NCBI GenBank assembly: GCA_024276695.1
Contig: JAJRWR010000014.1
Location: 62,001 to 126,000 of the forward strand
Direction: 5' to 3'
DNA length: 64,000 nucleotides
From: an archaeon
GTDB lineage: Archaea > Thermoproteota > Nitrososphaeria > Nitrososphaerales > Nitrosopumilaceae
Shown here in pieces: positions 50,739 to 60,334 of this stretch. The position numbers and the translations under genes are program-made. Position 1 is the stretch's first letter. The number at the start of each line of letters is the position of its first letter. The notes beneath the pieces are model-generated. The model made no database searches. It was given only the letters and a program-made list of their open reading frames with translations, and had not been told where the DNA came from.

Positions 50739-51998
50739 TCATTTTAATGTCTTTTCAATTTCTTTTCTGATAAATTTTACAATTTTTTCTTTTTTCTTCC
50801 AGCCAGATGTAGTTATTTTTTTACTATCTACAAAAAATACTTGGTTATAATCTGTATTTTTTTGATATTTTTTACCTATGTCATTTACGATAATGATATC
50901 TGCACTAGAATCTTTCATCTTTTTTTGAGCAGATTTGATTAATGCATTTTTTGATAGATTGGTTTCTGCCTTGAATCCAATTAGAAGTGTATCTTTTTGT
51001 AATTTTTTTACCTGATCAATGATTTTTGGCGCCTTTTTGAGCCTAATTACAAGTGATTTTTTGTCACTCTTTATCTTGGATTTTGATGTATTTTGTGGTG
51101 TATAATCTGAAGCTGCTGCAGCCATAATTACGATATCATATTTTTTCTTTAATTCTTTTTTTATTTTATTAAACATCTCTTTGTTTGTTGTAACATTGAT
51201 TATTTTGGCACCAATTGGTGGATCTTCATTTGCAGGACCATATACTAGAGTTACTTTAGCTCCTGCAGAAATTAATTCTGATGCTAAAAGAGATCCTGTT
51301 TTTCCAGAACTTAAATTTGTTATTATTCTAACAGGATCAATATATTCTATTGTAGGTCCTGCAGTCATTAACACTTTTTTATTTTTTAATACAGAGGAAA
51401 AACCAAATTTCTTTAATATGTTTTCCAAAACATCTTCTGGTTCTGGAGATTTTGCTTTACCTTCAATCATTTTAGGAGAAAGAAATTCAATTTTATTTTT
51501 TAAAAATTTGATATTCTTTTTAACGGCTGAATTCTCATACATTGATGCATGCATAGCAAGACACATCAAAATAGGAATTTTTGAACCAAATCCTACTGTA
51601 AGTATTGTTGATATAGGTGTATCATCAATTCCATTGGCTAATTTTCCTAATGTATTTGCAGTTGCAGGATATACTATTAACAAATCTGATTGATTATAAT
51701 CTGCTAATCTGATATGTTCTAATTCAGCAGTAAGTTTTGTTATTACTTCATTACCTGTAGCCCATTTGAAATATTCAGGCTGAATTAACTTTGTTACTGC
51801 ATTGCTTGTAACACATTTTACATCTGCGCCATGTCTCATTAGTAATCTTGCAAGTTCAATTGCTTTGTATGCTGCAACACTTCCTGCTACACAAAGTACA
51901 ATCTTTTTTCCAGATAATTCCATTCCATATGAACTAACTATATCCAAAGATGGATGATCTTTTCTCTTTATTTTCTTTTTAACTGTCAATTTGTTCAC
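50739..51998 (-). CDS. coaBC: CoaBC: phosphopantothenoylcysteine synthetase/decarboxylase
   Basis: The 419-residue bifunctional enzyme starts with KDHPSLDIVSSYGMELSGKKIVLCVAGSVAAYKAIELARLL (flavoprotein domain CoaC) and has AGPTIEYIDPVRIITNLSSGKTGSLLA (CoaB domain). CoaB joins phosphopantothenate to cysteine and CoaC decarboxylates it to 4'-phosphopantetheine. Archaeal proteins often keep the N-terminal HPS leader seen here. The start overlaps the end of panB by 20 bp. Last gene of the CoA operon. Confidence 0.92.
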   Translation of the reverse strand: MNKLTVKKKIKRKDHPSLDIVSSYGMELSGKKIVLCVAGSVAAYKAIELARLLMRHGADVKCVTSNAVTKLIQPEYFKWATGNEVITKLTAELEHIRLADYNQSDLLIVYPATANTLGKLANGIDDTPISTILTVGFGSKIPILMCLAMHASMYENSAVKKNIKFLKNKIEFLSPKMIEGKAKSPEPEDVLENILKKFGFSSVLKNKKVLMTAGPTIEYIDPVRIITNLSSGKTGSLLASELISAGAKVTLVYGPANEDPPIGAKIINVTTNKEMFNKIKKELKKKYDIVIMAAAASDYTPQNTSKSKIKSDKKSLVIRLKKAPKIIDQVKKLQKDTLLIGFKAETNLSKNALIKSAQKKMKDSSADIIIVNDIGKKYQKNTDYNQVFFVDSKKITTSGWKKKEKIVKFIRKEIEKTLK

Positions 51999-52818
51999 GT
52001 AATTTCTTTAATTCTTCTTCATTCATAGAAAATGAGTTCTCTTTAGTAGGAAATTCACCCGATTCTACATCTTTTTTGTAATTCTGAAGTGATTTTACAA
52101 TATCTTCTGATAAATTCATGTATCTTTTAGCAAATTTTGGTTTGATTTTATCATACATTCCCAACAAATCTTGAACAACCAGTACCTGTCCATCACAATT
52201 TATTCCTGAACCGATTCCAATTACAGGAATACTAATTGTTTCAGAAATTATTTGAGCAACTTCATGACTTACCATTTCTAAAACTATACTGAAAACTCCG
52301 ATATCTTCAAGTTCTTTTGCATCTTCAATTAACTTCATTGCAGCATCTTTGGTTTTGCCTTGAACTTTGTATCCTTCTGAAAGCATTGTAGTTTGAGGTT
52401 GTAATCCAATATGGCCCATTACAGGAATTCCAACATCAACTATTGCACTAATTGTTTCAGCCATAATTGAACCACCTTCAAGTTTAACTGCATCTGCTCC
52501 AGCTTTGATTAATCTACCTGAATTGTTAATGGCATCCTCAATACTTGCTTGGTATGACATGAAAGGTAAATCTGATATCAATAAGGAATCTTTTCTTGCC
52601 CTACTGACCGCTTCAGTAAACATACACATTTGATCCATAGTTACAGGAATTGTGTTTTCATATCCAAGCATTACCATTCCTGCACTATCTCCAACTAACA
52701 AGACATCAATTCCTACTTTATCACACAATGAAGCTAAAGTGTAATCATAACTTGTAATTACAGAAATTTTCTTCTTCTCTTTTTTCATCTGAATGATATC
52801 TTGAACAGTCTTATGCAA
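51979..52818 (-). CDS. panB: 3-methyl-2-oxobutanoate hydroxymethyltransferase
   Basis: The 279-residue TIM-barrel enzyme has KKISVITSYDYTLASLCDKVGID, VGDSAGMVMLGYENTIPVTM and GLQPQTTMLSEGYKVQGK, conserved PanB motifs. It uses methylene-tetrahydrofolate or a folate analogue to make ketopantoate for CoA. It overlaps its upstream neighbour by 8 bp, and coaBC overlaps its end, so the operon is tightly coupled. Confidence 0.93.
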   Translation of the reverse strand: MHKTVQDIIQMKKEKKKISVITSYDYTLASLCDKVGIDVLLVGDSAGMVMLGYENTIPVTMDQMCMFTEAVSRARKDSLLISDLPFMSYQASIEDAINNSGRLIKAGADAVKLEGGSIMAETISAIVDVGIPVMGHIGLQPQTTMLSEGYKVQGKTKDAAMKLIEDAKELEDIGVFSIVLEMVSHEVAQIISETISIPVIGIGSGINCDGQVLVVQDLLGMYDKIKPKFAKRYMNLSEDIVKSLQNYKKDVESGEFPTKENSFSMNEEELKKLREQIDS

Positions 52819-53584
52819 TTTTGGCTCTCCTTGTCAAATTATTTTTTATTTGAATGACATTATCTCGAAGATTTTTTTTGTTATCAAAATCACTGATAAT
52901 TTTTTGAAGATTTTTTTGATTCTTTTTTGATAATTTTTTTGATTCTGTAATTAACAAATCAATTGCTCGTGTAACGTTATCTACAATTGTAATATTTGCA
53001 GTCTGTGAAGTTCTCGAAAGAGGATTTAGATCAAATGTAATGACAGTCTTTCCTGCTTTTCTAAGTGCCATAGTCCTATCTCCATCTTCTAATGGTACTA
53101 GTACTACATCAGATACAAAAATTCCATCCTTGTCTACAATTCTTCTTGCTGAATCAATTCCTGAAAGTTTCTTAGATGAAGTGATTTTAGAACCTAAAAT
53201 TTCATTTGCACCATTTTTTTTGAGAGTTTTGATTATTGCATGTTTTCTTTTTTCATTTGTATAGAATAGATTCACTTCTAATTTTGCTTTAATCTGCTTA
53301 GATAGTCTTACAATTTGTTTTGGACACAATGCTGCAATATTACCATTAACAGAGATTACAGGCATTTCTGCTACAAGTAATTGTGCTGCTGCAGCCCTTA
53401 TGGCCTGTGTTGCAGCCTTGTTTGTCTTTTCTCCTAGAAGATAATCAAAAGCCTCTCCTCTACCTTGAGCTAAAAGACCTTCTTTTGCAACTAATCCATT
53501 ATCAAATCCATCAACAAGTTTTTCACGAATTAATAATGATTTAGCTCGTGGATGAGATTTAGGAATTAACGGCATAATTTTCAA
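52811..53584 (-). CDS. 4-phosphopantoate-beta-alanine ligase (archaeal phosphopantothenate synthetase)
   Basis: The 257 residues follow the archaeal COG1701 family: PKSHPRAKSLLIREKLVDGF, GLLAQGRGEAFDYLLGE, AAAQLLVAEMPVISVNGNIAAL, and LVPLEDGDRTMALRKAGKTVITFDLNPLSRT. It joins phosphopantoate to beta-alanine, the archaeal alternative to bacterial PanC. It lies between pantoate kinase and panB. Confidence 0.92.
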   Translation of the reverse strand: MKIMPLIPKSHPRAKSLLIREKLVDGFDNGLVAKEGLLAQGRGEAFDYLLGEKTNKAATQAIRAAAAQLLVAEMPVISVNGNIAALCPKQIVRLSKQIKAKLEVNLFYTNEKRKHAIIKTLKKNGANEILGSKITSSKKLSGIDSARRIVDKDGIFVSDVVLVPLEDGDRTMALRKAGKTVITFDLNPLSRTSQTANITIVDNVTRAIDLLITESKKLSKKNQKNLQKIISDFDNKKNLRDNVIQIKNNLTRRAKIA

Positions 53585-54496
53585 TTAATTATCTAGAATT
53601 CTTGCTCCATTGTTATCTAATTCTGATTTAATAATAATTCCATCAGGATATTTCTGTAAAATCTTTAAAACTTTGACTTCTTCTTTTTGTGGAATCATTG
53701 AAAAAATTGTTTCACCAAAAAGCGCAATTCCACATTTGATATTATTTTCAAACAACTCATCAACTAGTTTCTGCATTTTTGGAGTCATAACATCGACATA
53801 TTTTGCAAATTCTAATGACATATCTTGAAAATGTTCATAATTTTTTGATTTTAACAATTTGTTTACCATTTTTCCACCAAGTCCATTAATTTGAGACAAA
53901 CGCTCTTTGATGAATTTATTTGTAGATATTGGAGAGAAACAAATCATAATGATAGAAATTTTTTCTGTATTAATTTTTTCAACCTGACCTATTCCTGGTG
54001 CACCTGGTTTAACACGAATTTCAAATCCTCCATGATATGATGCTAAAACATCTCCTAATCCAGTTTTACAATTTATTTCTGCATTATGTGCAATTTTTCC
54101 AATCATTGTTTTTTTCAATTTTGTATTAAGAGCTTGATCTAATGCAAATGATAATGATAATGCAACTGCACTACTGGAACCTAAACCATATCCGACTGGA
54201 ATTGATATGTTATGCTTGATATCAAAAAACTTTGTTGAAAATTCCCCCAATTTCAGAAATTCATTTAATACATATTCTGAAATATCTATTCTATCTGATT
54301 GATATCCTCGTGTTGTAATTTTAAAATTTGATTCTTGATTTTCTCTTGTCTGAATTTTTACTGTAGTTGTAACTCCTTGCTTAATTGAGAAACCTGCTCC
54401 CATTGAACCCAAATTTTCTAAATTATTGAGATTGTCTTCTAAATGTGCCTTGAAAAAACCTGTAATGTGTGCAGGACAAAATGCTGTTACCTCCAT
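53585..54496 (-). CDS. Pantoate kinase (GHMP superfamily)
   Basis: The 303-residue GHMP kinase starts with VTAFCPAHITGFFKAHL and has PVGYGLGSSSAVALSLSFALDQAL, the GHMP ATP-binding loop, and GLGDVLASYHGGFEIRVKPGAPGIG. In archaea pantoate kinase phosphorylates pantoate before the ligase acts. First gene of the four-gene unit pantoate kinase-ligase-panB-coaBC on the minus strand, with 0-bp spacing to the next. Confidence 0.92.
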   Translation of the reverse strand: MEVTAFCPAHITGFFKAHLEDNLNNLENLGSMGAGFSIKQGVTTTVKIQTRENQESNFKITTRGYQSDRIDISEYVLNEFLKLGEFSTKFFDIKHNISIPVGYGLGSSSAVALSLSFALDQALNTKLKKTMIGKIAHNAEINCKTGLGDVLASYHGGFEIRVKPGAPGIGQVEKINTEKISIIMICFSPISTNKFIKERLSQINGLGGKMVNKLLKSKNYEHFQDMSLEFAKYVDVMTPKMQKLVDELFENNIKCGIALFGETIFSMIPQKEEVKVLKILQKYPDGIIIKSELDNNGARILDN

Positions 54497-54561
54497 TGAT
54501 CTGAGTTTAAATTTTACACAAAATATAAGAATATGGCTTAAATTAATTAAATTAGTATAAA

Positions 54562-55542
54562 TTGACTAAATTTGTTCGACGCCTGCAAAGAATTGGAAGT
54601 AGCATACTAGTATCGTTGCCAAAAGAATGGATTGATGCAAATAATTTGGATAAAAGTAGCCAAGTAGAAATTGAAACAGGTCAAGATAGTATTTCAATAT
54701 CTGCAAATAAAGAAACACGACCAACAAAAGAACTTGTAATTTCTTATCCGTTACCTAAAGAAGAAAATATTGTAGCAAACATTACAGGATCTTATCTTTT
54801 AGGATTTGATGTCATAGAAATTAATTCAAAATCAACAATTCCTGGTAGAGACAGAGAAGAGATTCGTAATTCAATGAGACGATTAGTTGGCATGGAAATA
54901 ATTGAAGAAGATGCATCTCATATCAATATGCAATTTCTTTTGGATGCAACAACTCTTAACCCTGCAAAAATTCTCAAACGAATGAGTTCTATTTCACTTG
55001 GAATGTATGATGATGTATTAAATGGATTAATTTCAGATGACAAATCTAATTTACAAACATTATCAAATCGTGATGTTGAAGTTAATAGACAGTATTTTTT
55101 ACTTGTTCGTTTAATTCGAAGTACACTAGTTGATAGGAGATTAGCTAATGCATTTAATTTAGAAAATATTGATGTACTTGATTATAGAGTTGCCGCAAAT
55201 GTTCTTGAAAATGCAGGTGATTCTATTGTTGAACTATCAAGTTTTATTTTTAATTTTTATTTATCAAAAGAATATGCAAAGAAAATCTATGATGTAGTAA
55301 GGGATTTCAATAAAGTTGCTGAAAAATCTATTGATGCATTTACAAAGCCTGATAGACTTTTAGCAATCGAAGCCATATCTATGCATAAACAATATGAAAA
55401 AAAACTTGGTTTATTAAAAACTTCACTAGGAAGTAAAAAACAAATTCCATTAGATTTTCTCGATTTGATATATATGTTTGAAAGAATTACACGATCTTGG
55501 GCTGATGTTGCAGATCTTGTACAACCTATCTATAATGAATAA
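54562..55542 (+). CDS. AbrB-type/PhoU-domain phosphate regulator
   Basis: The N-terminal part (1-45, KFVRRLQRIGSSILVSLPKEWIDANNLD) is a SpoVT/AbrB-like DNA-binding fold, followed by two PhoU-like helical bundles (about 85-320; for example AANVLENAGDSIVELSSFIF). In archaea such proteins accompany phosphate uptake and regulate it. TTG start. Divergent from the CoA operon. Confidence 0.8.
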   Translation: MTKFVRRLQRIGSSILVSLPKEWIDANNLDKSSQVEIETGQDSISISANKETRPTKELVISYPLPKEENIVANITGSYLLGFDVIEINSKSTIPGRDREEIRNSMRRLVGMEIIEEDASHINMQFLLDATTLNPAKILKRMSSISLGMYDDVLNGLISDDKSNLQTLSNRDVEVNRQYFLLVRLIRSTLVDRRLANAFNLENIDVLDYRVAANVLENAGDSIVELSSFIFNFYLSKEYAKKIYDVVRDFNKVAEKSIDAFTKPDRLLAIEAISMHKQYEKKLGLLKTSLGSKKQIPLDFLDLIYMFERITRSWADVADLVQPIYNE

Positions 55543-56058
55543 TTAGTATAATTTTTTCTTTGAAGCATATGTCAAAATTGCGCATATTGTTTTTGAATCC
55601 TGAATTTCACCTGTCTTAATCATTGATAGAACCTTTTTGAAATCCATTTTCACTACGGATAATATTTCATCTTCATCAAGTTTCAAATCAGATATTTTCT
55701 TTAATCCTGAGGCTAAAAAGCAGTGAATTATCTCTGCATTATACCCAATTGATGGATAATATGTAATGAGAGGCGTCATTTTCTTTGCTATATAGCCTGT
55801 TTCTTCTTCTAGTTCTCTAAATGCACATTTTGTTGGCTCTTCTTTTTTTTCTAATGTTCCAGCTGGAATCTCTAAAACATAACCATGTGGAAATCTATGT
55901 TGTTTAACTAAGATTATTTTTTTCTCTTCATCAAAAGCAAGTATTGCTGCCGCACCTCTATGTTTGATATATTCCCGTTTGACTTTTCTACCTTCTATTT
56001 TTCCATTAAAAACACTGAGACCTAAAATTTTCCCTTCATAGATCTTTGTTTCTTTCAT
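55543..56058 (-). CDS. Nudix hydrolase (ADP-ribose pyrophosphatase-like)
   Basis: The 171-residue protein has [31 protein letters not shown], a complete Nudix box (GX5EX7REXXEEXGX), and [22 protein letters not shown] before it, typical of ADP-ribose pyrophosphatases. It would hydrolyse ADP-ribose or other sugar nucleotides. Cytosolic. Confidence 0.9.
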   Translation of the reverse strand: MKETKIYEGKILGLSVFNGKIEGRKVKREYIKHRGAAAILAFDEEKKIILVKQHRFPHGYVLEIPAGTLEKKEEPTKCAFRELEEETGYIAKKMTPLITYYPSIGYNAEIIHCFLASGLKKISDLKLDEDEILSVVKMDFKKVLSMIKTGEIQDSKTICAILTYASKKKLY

Positions 56059-56083
56059 ATGGTGTAGTGAAAATTATTCTTAT

Positions 56084-56986
56084 TTAATTTGTCTGATACG
56101 TTAAATGTAATTTAGATGATTTTTTAAAATCACTAATAGCTTTTTCAATCCATTTTATATAAAATGAAATCTTTTTTGGAATGAATAAATCAACTGATTT
56201 CACATTTTTAATATTTCTAACTTTTTGTGTCAATTCATCCATTTTGTAAATATTATCACTGTACATAAATAGAACAATTTGATTTTTTGCTATAAAGGGA
56301 ATTTGTAAATATGATTCAGAAAATGATTCATTCAAATTTTCCAAAGTTTCTTTGAGATTTCCTTCTATCCAAGTTAGTATGGCATAAGGAATAAAATTTT
56401 CAATTTTTGTAGGATCGTAAACTAATGTAAACTGAATTCCATCATTTTCATGTAATTTTTCAATACATCTTGTTATTGTTTTCGTTGACATTCCTATATT
56501 CTTTGAAATTTTCTCAATTTTTTCTCTGGGATCTTTAATCAATTTTTCTAGAATTTCTAAATCTGTTTTTGTAAGATTTGAATTAAATCCTGGGTTCTCT
56601 GCTTCAAAAATTGATAAAACTCTAACATCTTTCATCAATTTCTTTGCAAGTTCAATTTTTTGTTCCATATTCTCTTTTACAGAAATTCCACAAACTGTTA
56701 TTCCTCCAACACATGGGACTACAAAATATGGTTCACCTACAAGACTTGTTTGCTCTAAAATTTCTTCAATATTTTCACCTGATACAACAATGTACAAAAT
56801 ACCATGACCCAAAACAGGAGGTTCAACTTTAATGAAGAATTCTTTGATAATCTTTTTTGCTTGCATTTTTAGTATTCTAGCTCTGACTGCACCACCAGAC
56901 ATTCCTAATTTTATGCCTATTTGTCTGTCAGATTCTCTACAATTATTTAGTAATCTGTTAAGAATCTTCATATCTAAATTATCCAT
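56084..56986 (-). CDS. Double-HTH Lrp/AsnC-family transcription regulator
   Basis: The 300-residue protein has two helix-turn-helix units, each in Lrp style: LDMKILNRLLNNCRESDRQIGIKLGMSGGAVRARILKM (1-45) and LEILEKLIKDPREKIEKISKNIGMSTKTITRCIEKL (about 150-190), each followed by a sensor part. A possible RBS (GGTGA) precedes the ATG. Divergent from the ABC permease operon, with shared operators in between; it could be its regulator. Confidence 0.82.
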   Translation of the reverse strand: MDNLDMKILNRLLNNCRESDRQIGIKLGMSGGAVRARILKMQAKKIIKEFFIKVEPPVLGHGILYIVVSGENIEEILEQTSLVGEPYFVVPCVGGITVCGISVKENMEQKIELAKKLMKDVRVLSIFEAENPGFNSNLTKTDLEILEKLIKDPREKIEKISKNIGMSTKTITRCIEKLHENDGIQFTLVYDPTKIENFIPYAILTWIEGNLKETLENLNESFSESYLQIPFIAKNQIVLFMYSDNIYKMDELTQKVRNIKNVKSVDLFIPKKISFYIKWIEKAISDFKKSSKLHLTYQTN

Positions 56987-57042
56987 TTCATCACCTATTT
57001 TGACTCCTTAAAGTATAGAAATAACTAATACATTATAAAATT

Positions 57043-57087
57043 GTCTATATTATTAATATTATACATAATAGACATTATATATTAGAC
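57043..57087. promoter_or_regulatory. GTCTAT/ATAGAC half-sites flanking the ABC promoter
   Basis: GTCTAT at 57043-57048, ATAGAC at 57068-57073 and TTAGAC at 57082-57087. The first two form an inverted repeat. The TATA box (ATTATATATT, centre about 57079, 24 bp from the GTG) sits between the last two AGAC copies, so a bound protein would block it. The Lrp-type gene next door is the natural candidate regulator. Confidence 0.5.
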
Positions 57088-57102
57088 TATTTTACTTCTT
57101 TC

Positions 57103-58290
57103 GTGGATTATCGATTAAAGTTAGCAAAACGAATGCTATTCAACAAAAAAGGAAGTTTGATTGGTGCAGTTTTAGCTGTAACCATTGGAATTTTAGTAAT
57201 TCACGTGAATTTTGTCATTTTTCAAGGATTGTTTGATGCTATAGTTAGAGATATCAGTGATTATAGAAATGGTGATATTCTTGTAACTGATGAATCTGAT
57301 TTTATCGATAAATCTGATTTATCACTTGTAAATTGGTTTGAAAGAATTTCATATGTTGAAGCAGCGACACCGCGGCTTTCATCGACTGCAGAAATGAATA
57401 TGACAAAAAGTGGAACACGAATTGAAGAAACTAGAGTCCCCATAGTTGGCATTGATCCATTTCGTGATATTAGAGCATCAACTGTCCATGAAACTGTTTT
57501 AGAAGGAAGTTATGTTTTCTCAAGAAATTCCATTGTATTAGGATCTAATGTAGCAAAAGATCTTGGAGGAGCTGAAGTAGGTGATAGTGTTAAAGTTCTT
57601 GTAGTTGATAGATGGGGTCAAGATCAAATTAGGAGATTTACTGTATCTGGTATTGCAAATTCACCTGGTGGTCAAGGTTTTGATTATACTGCAGTTGTTC
57701 ATATTGATACTTTACGTGATATGATGAATAGACCTGGAGAAACTGGATCAATTATGGTAAAACTAAATGATCCTTCTAAAGCATTTGAGGTCAAAGAATT
57801 CTTTTTACGTTCATTTCCTAATGATGATTTTCTTGCAGAAACTATAGAGGAATCAGCTGAACAACAACTTGCTGGTTTTAGATCTGGAATTGCAATGATT
57901 AACATGATAGGTTATTTTGGAATGATGTCCTCAGCATTTGCTATTGTTACAATTCAGATGATGTTAGTTAATGGAAAAACTAAGGAAATCGGAGTTATGA
58001 GAGCAATCGGAGCTAAAAGAAAAGATATTTTGATAATTTTTATTTTTCAAGGAATGATAATAGGTGCAATTGGAGCAGGAGTAGGCACTGCTACAGGATT
58101 AGGCTATACATTTTATGCAAAGGAAACAAAAATGTCATTTAACAACAGTCTTCCCCTTGAAGTTACATACAACTGGGAAAAGGTAATACAAACTGCTTTG
58201 ACTTCATTTATCTTGGCAATAATTGCATCTCTATATCCCTCGTATAGAGCAACAAAGTTGTTACCCGTGGAGGCGATGAGAACTGTCTAA
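57103..58290 (+). CDS. ABC exporter permease (MacB/FtsX type)
   Basis: The 395 residues begin with a TM helix (about 17-38, LIGAVLAVTIGILVIHVNFVIFQG), an external MacB_PCD domain (40-260), and end with three TM helices (about 270-385) and GVMRAIGAKRKDILIIFIFQGMIIGAIGAGVG, the FtsX signature with the coupling loop. It needs the ATPase encoded by the next gene. The GTG start is about 24 bp after TATA; leaderless. The substrate (lipid, lipoprotein or peptide) is unknown. Confidence 0.88.
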   Translation: MDYRLKLAKRMLFNKKGSLIGAVLAVTIGILVIHVNFVIFQGLFDAIVRDISDYRNGDILVTDESDFIDKSDLSLVNWFERISYVEAATPRLSSTAEMNMTKSGTRIEETRVPIVGIDPFRDIRASTVHETVLEGSYVFSRNSIVLGSNVAKDLGGAEVGDSVKVLVVDRWGQDQIRRFTVSGIANSPGGQGFDYTAVVHIDTLRDMMNRPGETGSIMVKLNDPSKAFEVKEFFLRSFPNDDFLAETIEESAEQQLAGFRSGIAMINMIGYFGMMSSAFAIVTIQMMLVNGKTKEIGVMRAIGAKRKDILIIFIFQGMIIGAIGAGVGTATGLGYTFYAKETKMSFNNSLPLEVTYNWEKVIQTALTSFILAIIASLYPSYRATKLLPVEAMRTV

Positions 58291-58987
58291 TGTACTTGAA
58301 ATAAATAATCTTAGTAAAATTTATGGAGAAGCAGATAATCGAGTAAAAGCTCTTGATGATGTATCATTTTCAATTAAACAAGGAGAAATTGTATTAATCG
58401 TTGGAAGTTCTGGTTCTGGTAAATCTACATTACTAAATATGATTGGATTATTAGATCGTCCAACTATTGGAAAAATTTTCATTGATGGAATAAATACTAC
58501 TACACTTAATGATGACAAAATCTCATCATTTAGAAATAACAAATTAGGATTCATTTTTCAATTTTCTAATTTACTTACTGATCTTTCAGTTTTAGAAAAT
58601 GTATTATTACCATCACAAATCGCTGGTAATAGTAATGCTACAAAGAAAGATGCCATGGATTTACTTAAAGCAGTTGGGTTAGAAGATCAAATACATAAAC
58701 GTGCAAATAAAATATCTGGTGGACAAGCTCAAAGAGTTGCTATTGCAAGAGGATTAATCAACAAACCTTCAATTGTATTAGCAGATGAACCTACTGGTAA
58801 TCTTGATTCGATAACATCCGAAACGATAGTTCAACTAATGAAATCTATGGCAAAAAAACTAAATCAAACATTCATTATCGTTACACACGACAGAGAACAT
58901 TTTGGTGATGTTGATAGAGTGATTACAATAAAAGATGGTAAAGCCTTTGAAGATAAACAACCATCAACAATGGAGGTCACAGTATAA
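58283..58987 (+). CDS. ABC transporter ATPase (LolD/MacB type), probable CTG start
   Basis: Walker A GSSGSGKST, Q-loop FIFQFSNLLTDLSVLENVLLP, signature KISGGQAQRVAIARGL, Walker B PSIVLADEPTGNLDS and H-loop VTHDREH are all present. The ORF track begins at an internal ATG after Walker A, which cannot be right. The open frame reaches back to 58280 with no ATG, GTG or TTG, and CTG at 58283 gives MSNVLEINNLSKIYGEADN, the correct N-terminus for the family. This CTG overlaps the permease stop by 8 bp. A mutated or non-standard start codon is indicated. Its product energises the permease. Confidence 0.85.
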   Translation: MSNVLEINNLSKIYGEADNRVKALDDVSFSIKQGEIVLIVGSSGSGKSTLLNMIGLLDRPTIGKIFIDGINTTTLNDDKISSFRNNKLGFIFQFSNLLTDLSVLENVLLPSQIAGNSNATKKDAMDLLKAVGLEDQIHKRANKISGGQAQRVAIARGLINKPSIVLADEPTGNLDSITSETIVQLMKSMAKKLNQTFIIVTHDREHFGDVDRVITIKDGKAFEDKQPSTMEVTV

Positions 58988-60290
58988 TGAATTCTAAAAT
59001 TATTTTATTATTATTTACAATTGGACTTGTACCAATAATCTTTGACAATTCTTATGCACAAATCACTTCTGGAGGGTTTGGTCAATCTCCTTTTGAAAGA
59101 GATTTTGGAGATGTCAAGTTTTTGGATGCATACTTTGGCACAATCAATGAAAAAATTGAAGTTGAAGCAGGAGATGGAAATGTTCCATTCACTGTAGTAT
59201 TGGCAAATGTTGGAACTCAGGACATTACAGGAATTAGAGGCCAATTATCTTTACCATTAGGTTTTTCAGCATCTGATGGTCCAGGCTCAATTATTCATGC
59301 TGATAGTGATTCAAATTCATTGGCTGGGGAGCATTTCTATCTTACATTTTTTGTAAATATTGATAAAAATATACAAATTCAACAATATCCAGGAACTGTA
59401 AAAGTAGATTATTCTAGATTAAGAGAATCTGGAGTTCGAACAGCATTTGCTGATTTGATTTTAAGGTAACTGGAGACAGTGTGATTAATGTAAGAGCTAT
59501 GGAACCATTTCTCACATCTTTGAAATCAAATGATGTAGTAATTGAAATTGCCAATGATGGCACTGCACCAATTTCTGGCGTAGATATTGTTGCAATAAAT
59601 ACATCTACAGAACTAGCATCAACCTCATCATCAACTACTAATATTGAAAATGTTGTAATTTTAGAATCAAGTTGGGATGTTGGAAATATTAATGCAAAGT
59701 CAGCAAAATATCTTACTGCAACTGTATATGTTCCTGAATCACTAAAAGATGACACATTAAGAATTCCATTATCTATTTCATATTATAATGCACATGGAGA
59801 TTTTTCCACAATTTCAAAAATAGTTGATTTTTATATTAAGGGGTTAATTGATTTAACAATTTTTAATATCAAAGTTATAGAATTATCAGATAAACAAATG
59901 GTAATTGGAGAAATAATTAATGAAGGAAATGAAGATGGATTATTTGGCTTTGTATCCATTGAATCAAAAGGAGATTCTAACATCAAATCAAACACTCAAT
60001 TTATTGATGAAATTGAGATAGATGCACCTGTCCCATTTAATATTCCAATTGAATTTGAAGGTGAACCAAGATATGGTGAACATGACATTACAATTACTGT
60101 AAGATACAAGGACAGTACTAGAGATGAGATATTTCTGATTCAGGATCAAACAATCACTATTCATGAACCATCAAATGGTGATAATAATACAACTGATCCT
60201 ACAATGATAATAATCCTTGTTATCTTTATAGCAGGAGTTATATTTTACATAATTCGTAGGCATAAAAAAGCTACAGTTGAAATCAATTAA
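58987..60290 (+). pseudogene. Secreted CARDB/NEW3-like protein of the ABC operon, split by one frameshift
   Basis: The first part (58987-59469) has a signal peptide (MNSKIILLLFTIGLVPIIFDNSYA) and the NEW3/CARDB-type strand VPFTVVLANVGTQDITGI. At 59466 the frame changes: with one more G (AGGGTAACT) it would read LRVTGDSVINVRAMEPFLTSL and continue through a second and third beta domain to a C-terminal TM helix (IIILVIFIAGVIFYII) and RRHKK tail. The two ORFs together make one 434-residue surface protein, likely partner of the exporter. One G lost from GGG explains the split; either a true lesion or a sequencing error. ATPase stop and this ATG overlap. Confidence 0.75.
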
Positions 60291-60334
60291 CGATATAATT
60301 TTAAATCTAAAATAGAGAAATAAAGATAATTAAA

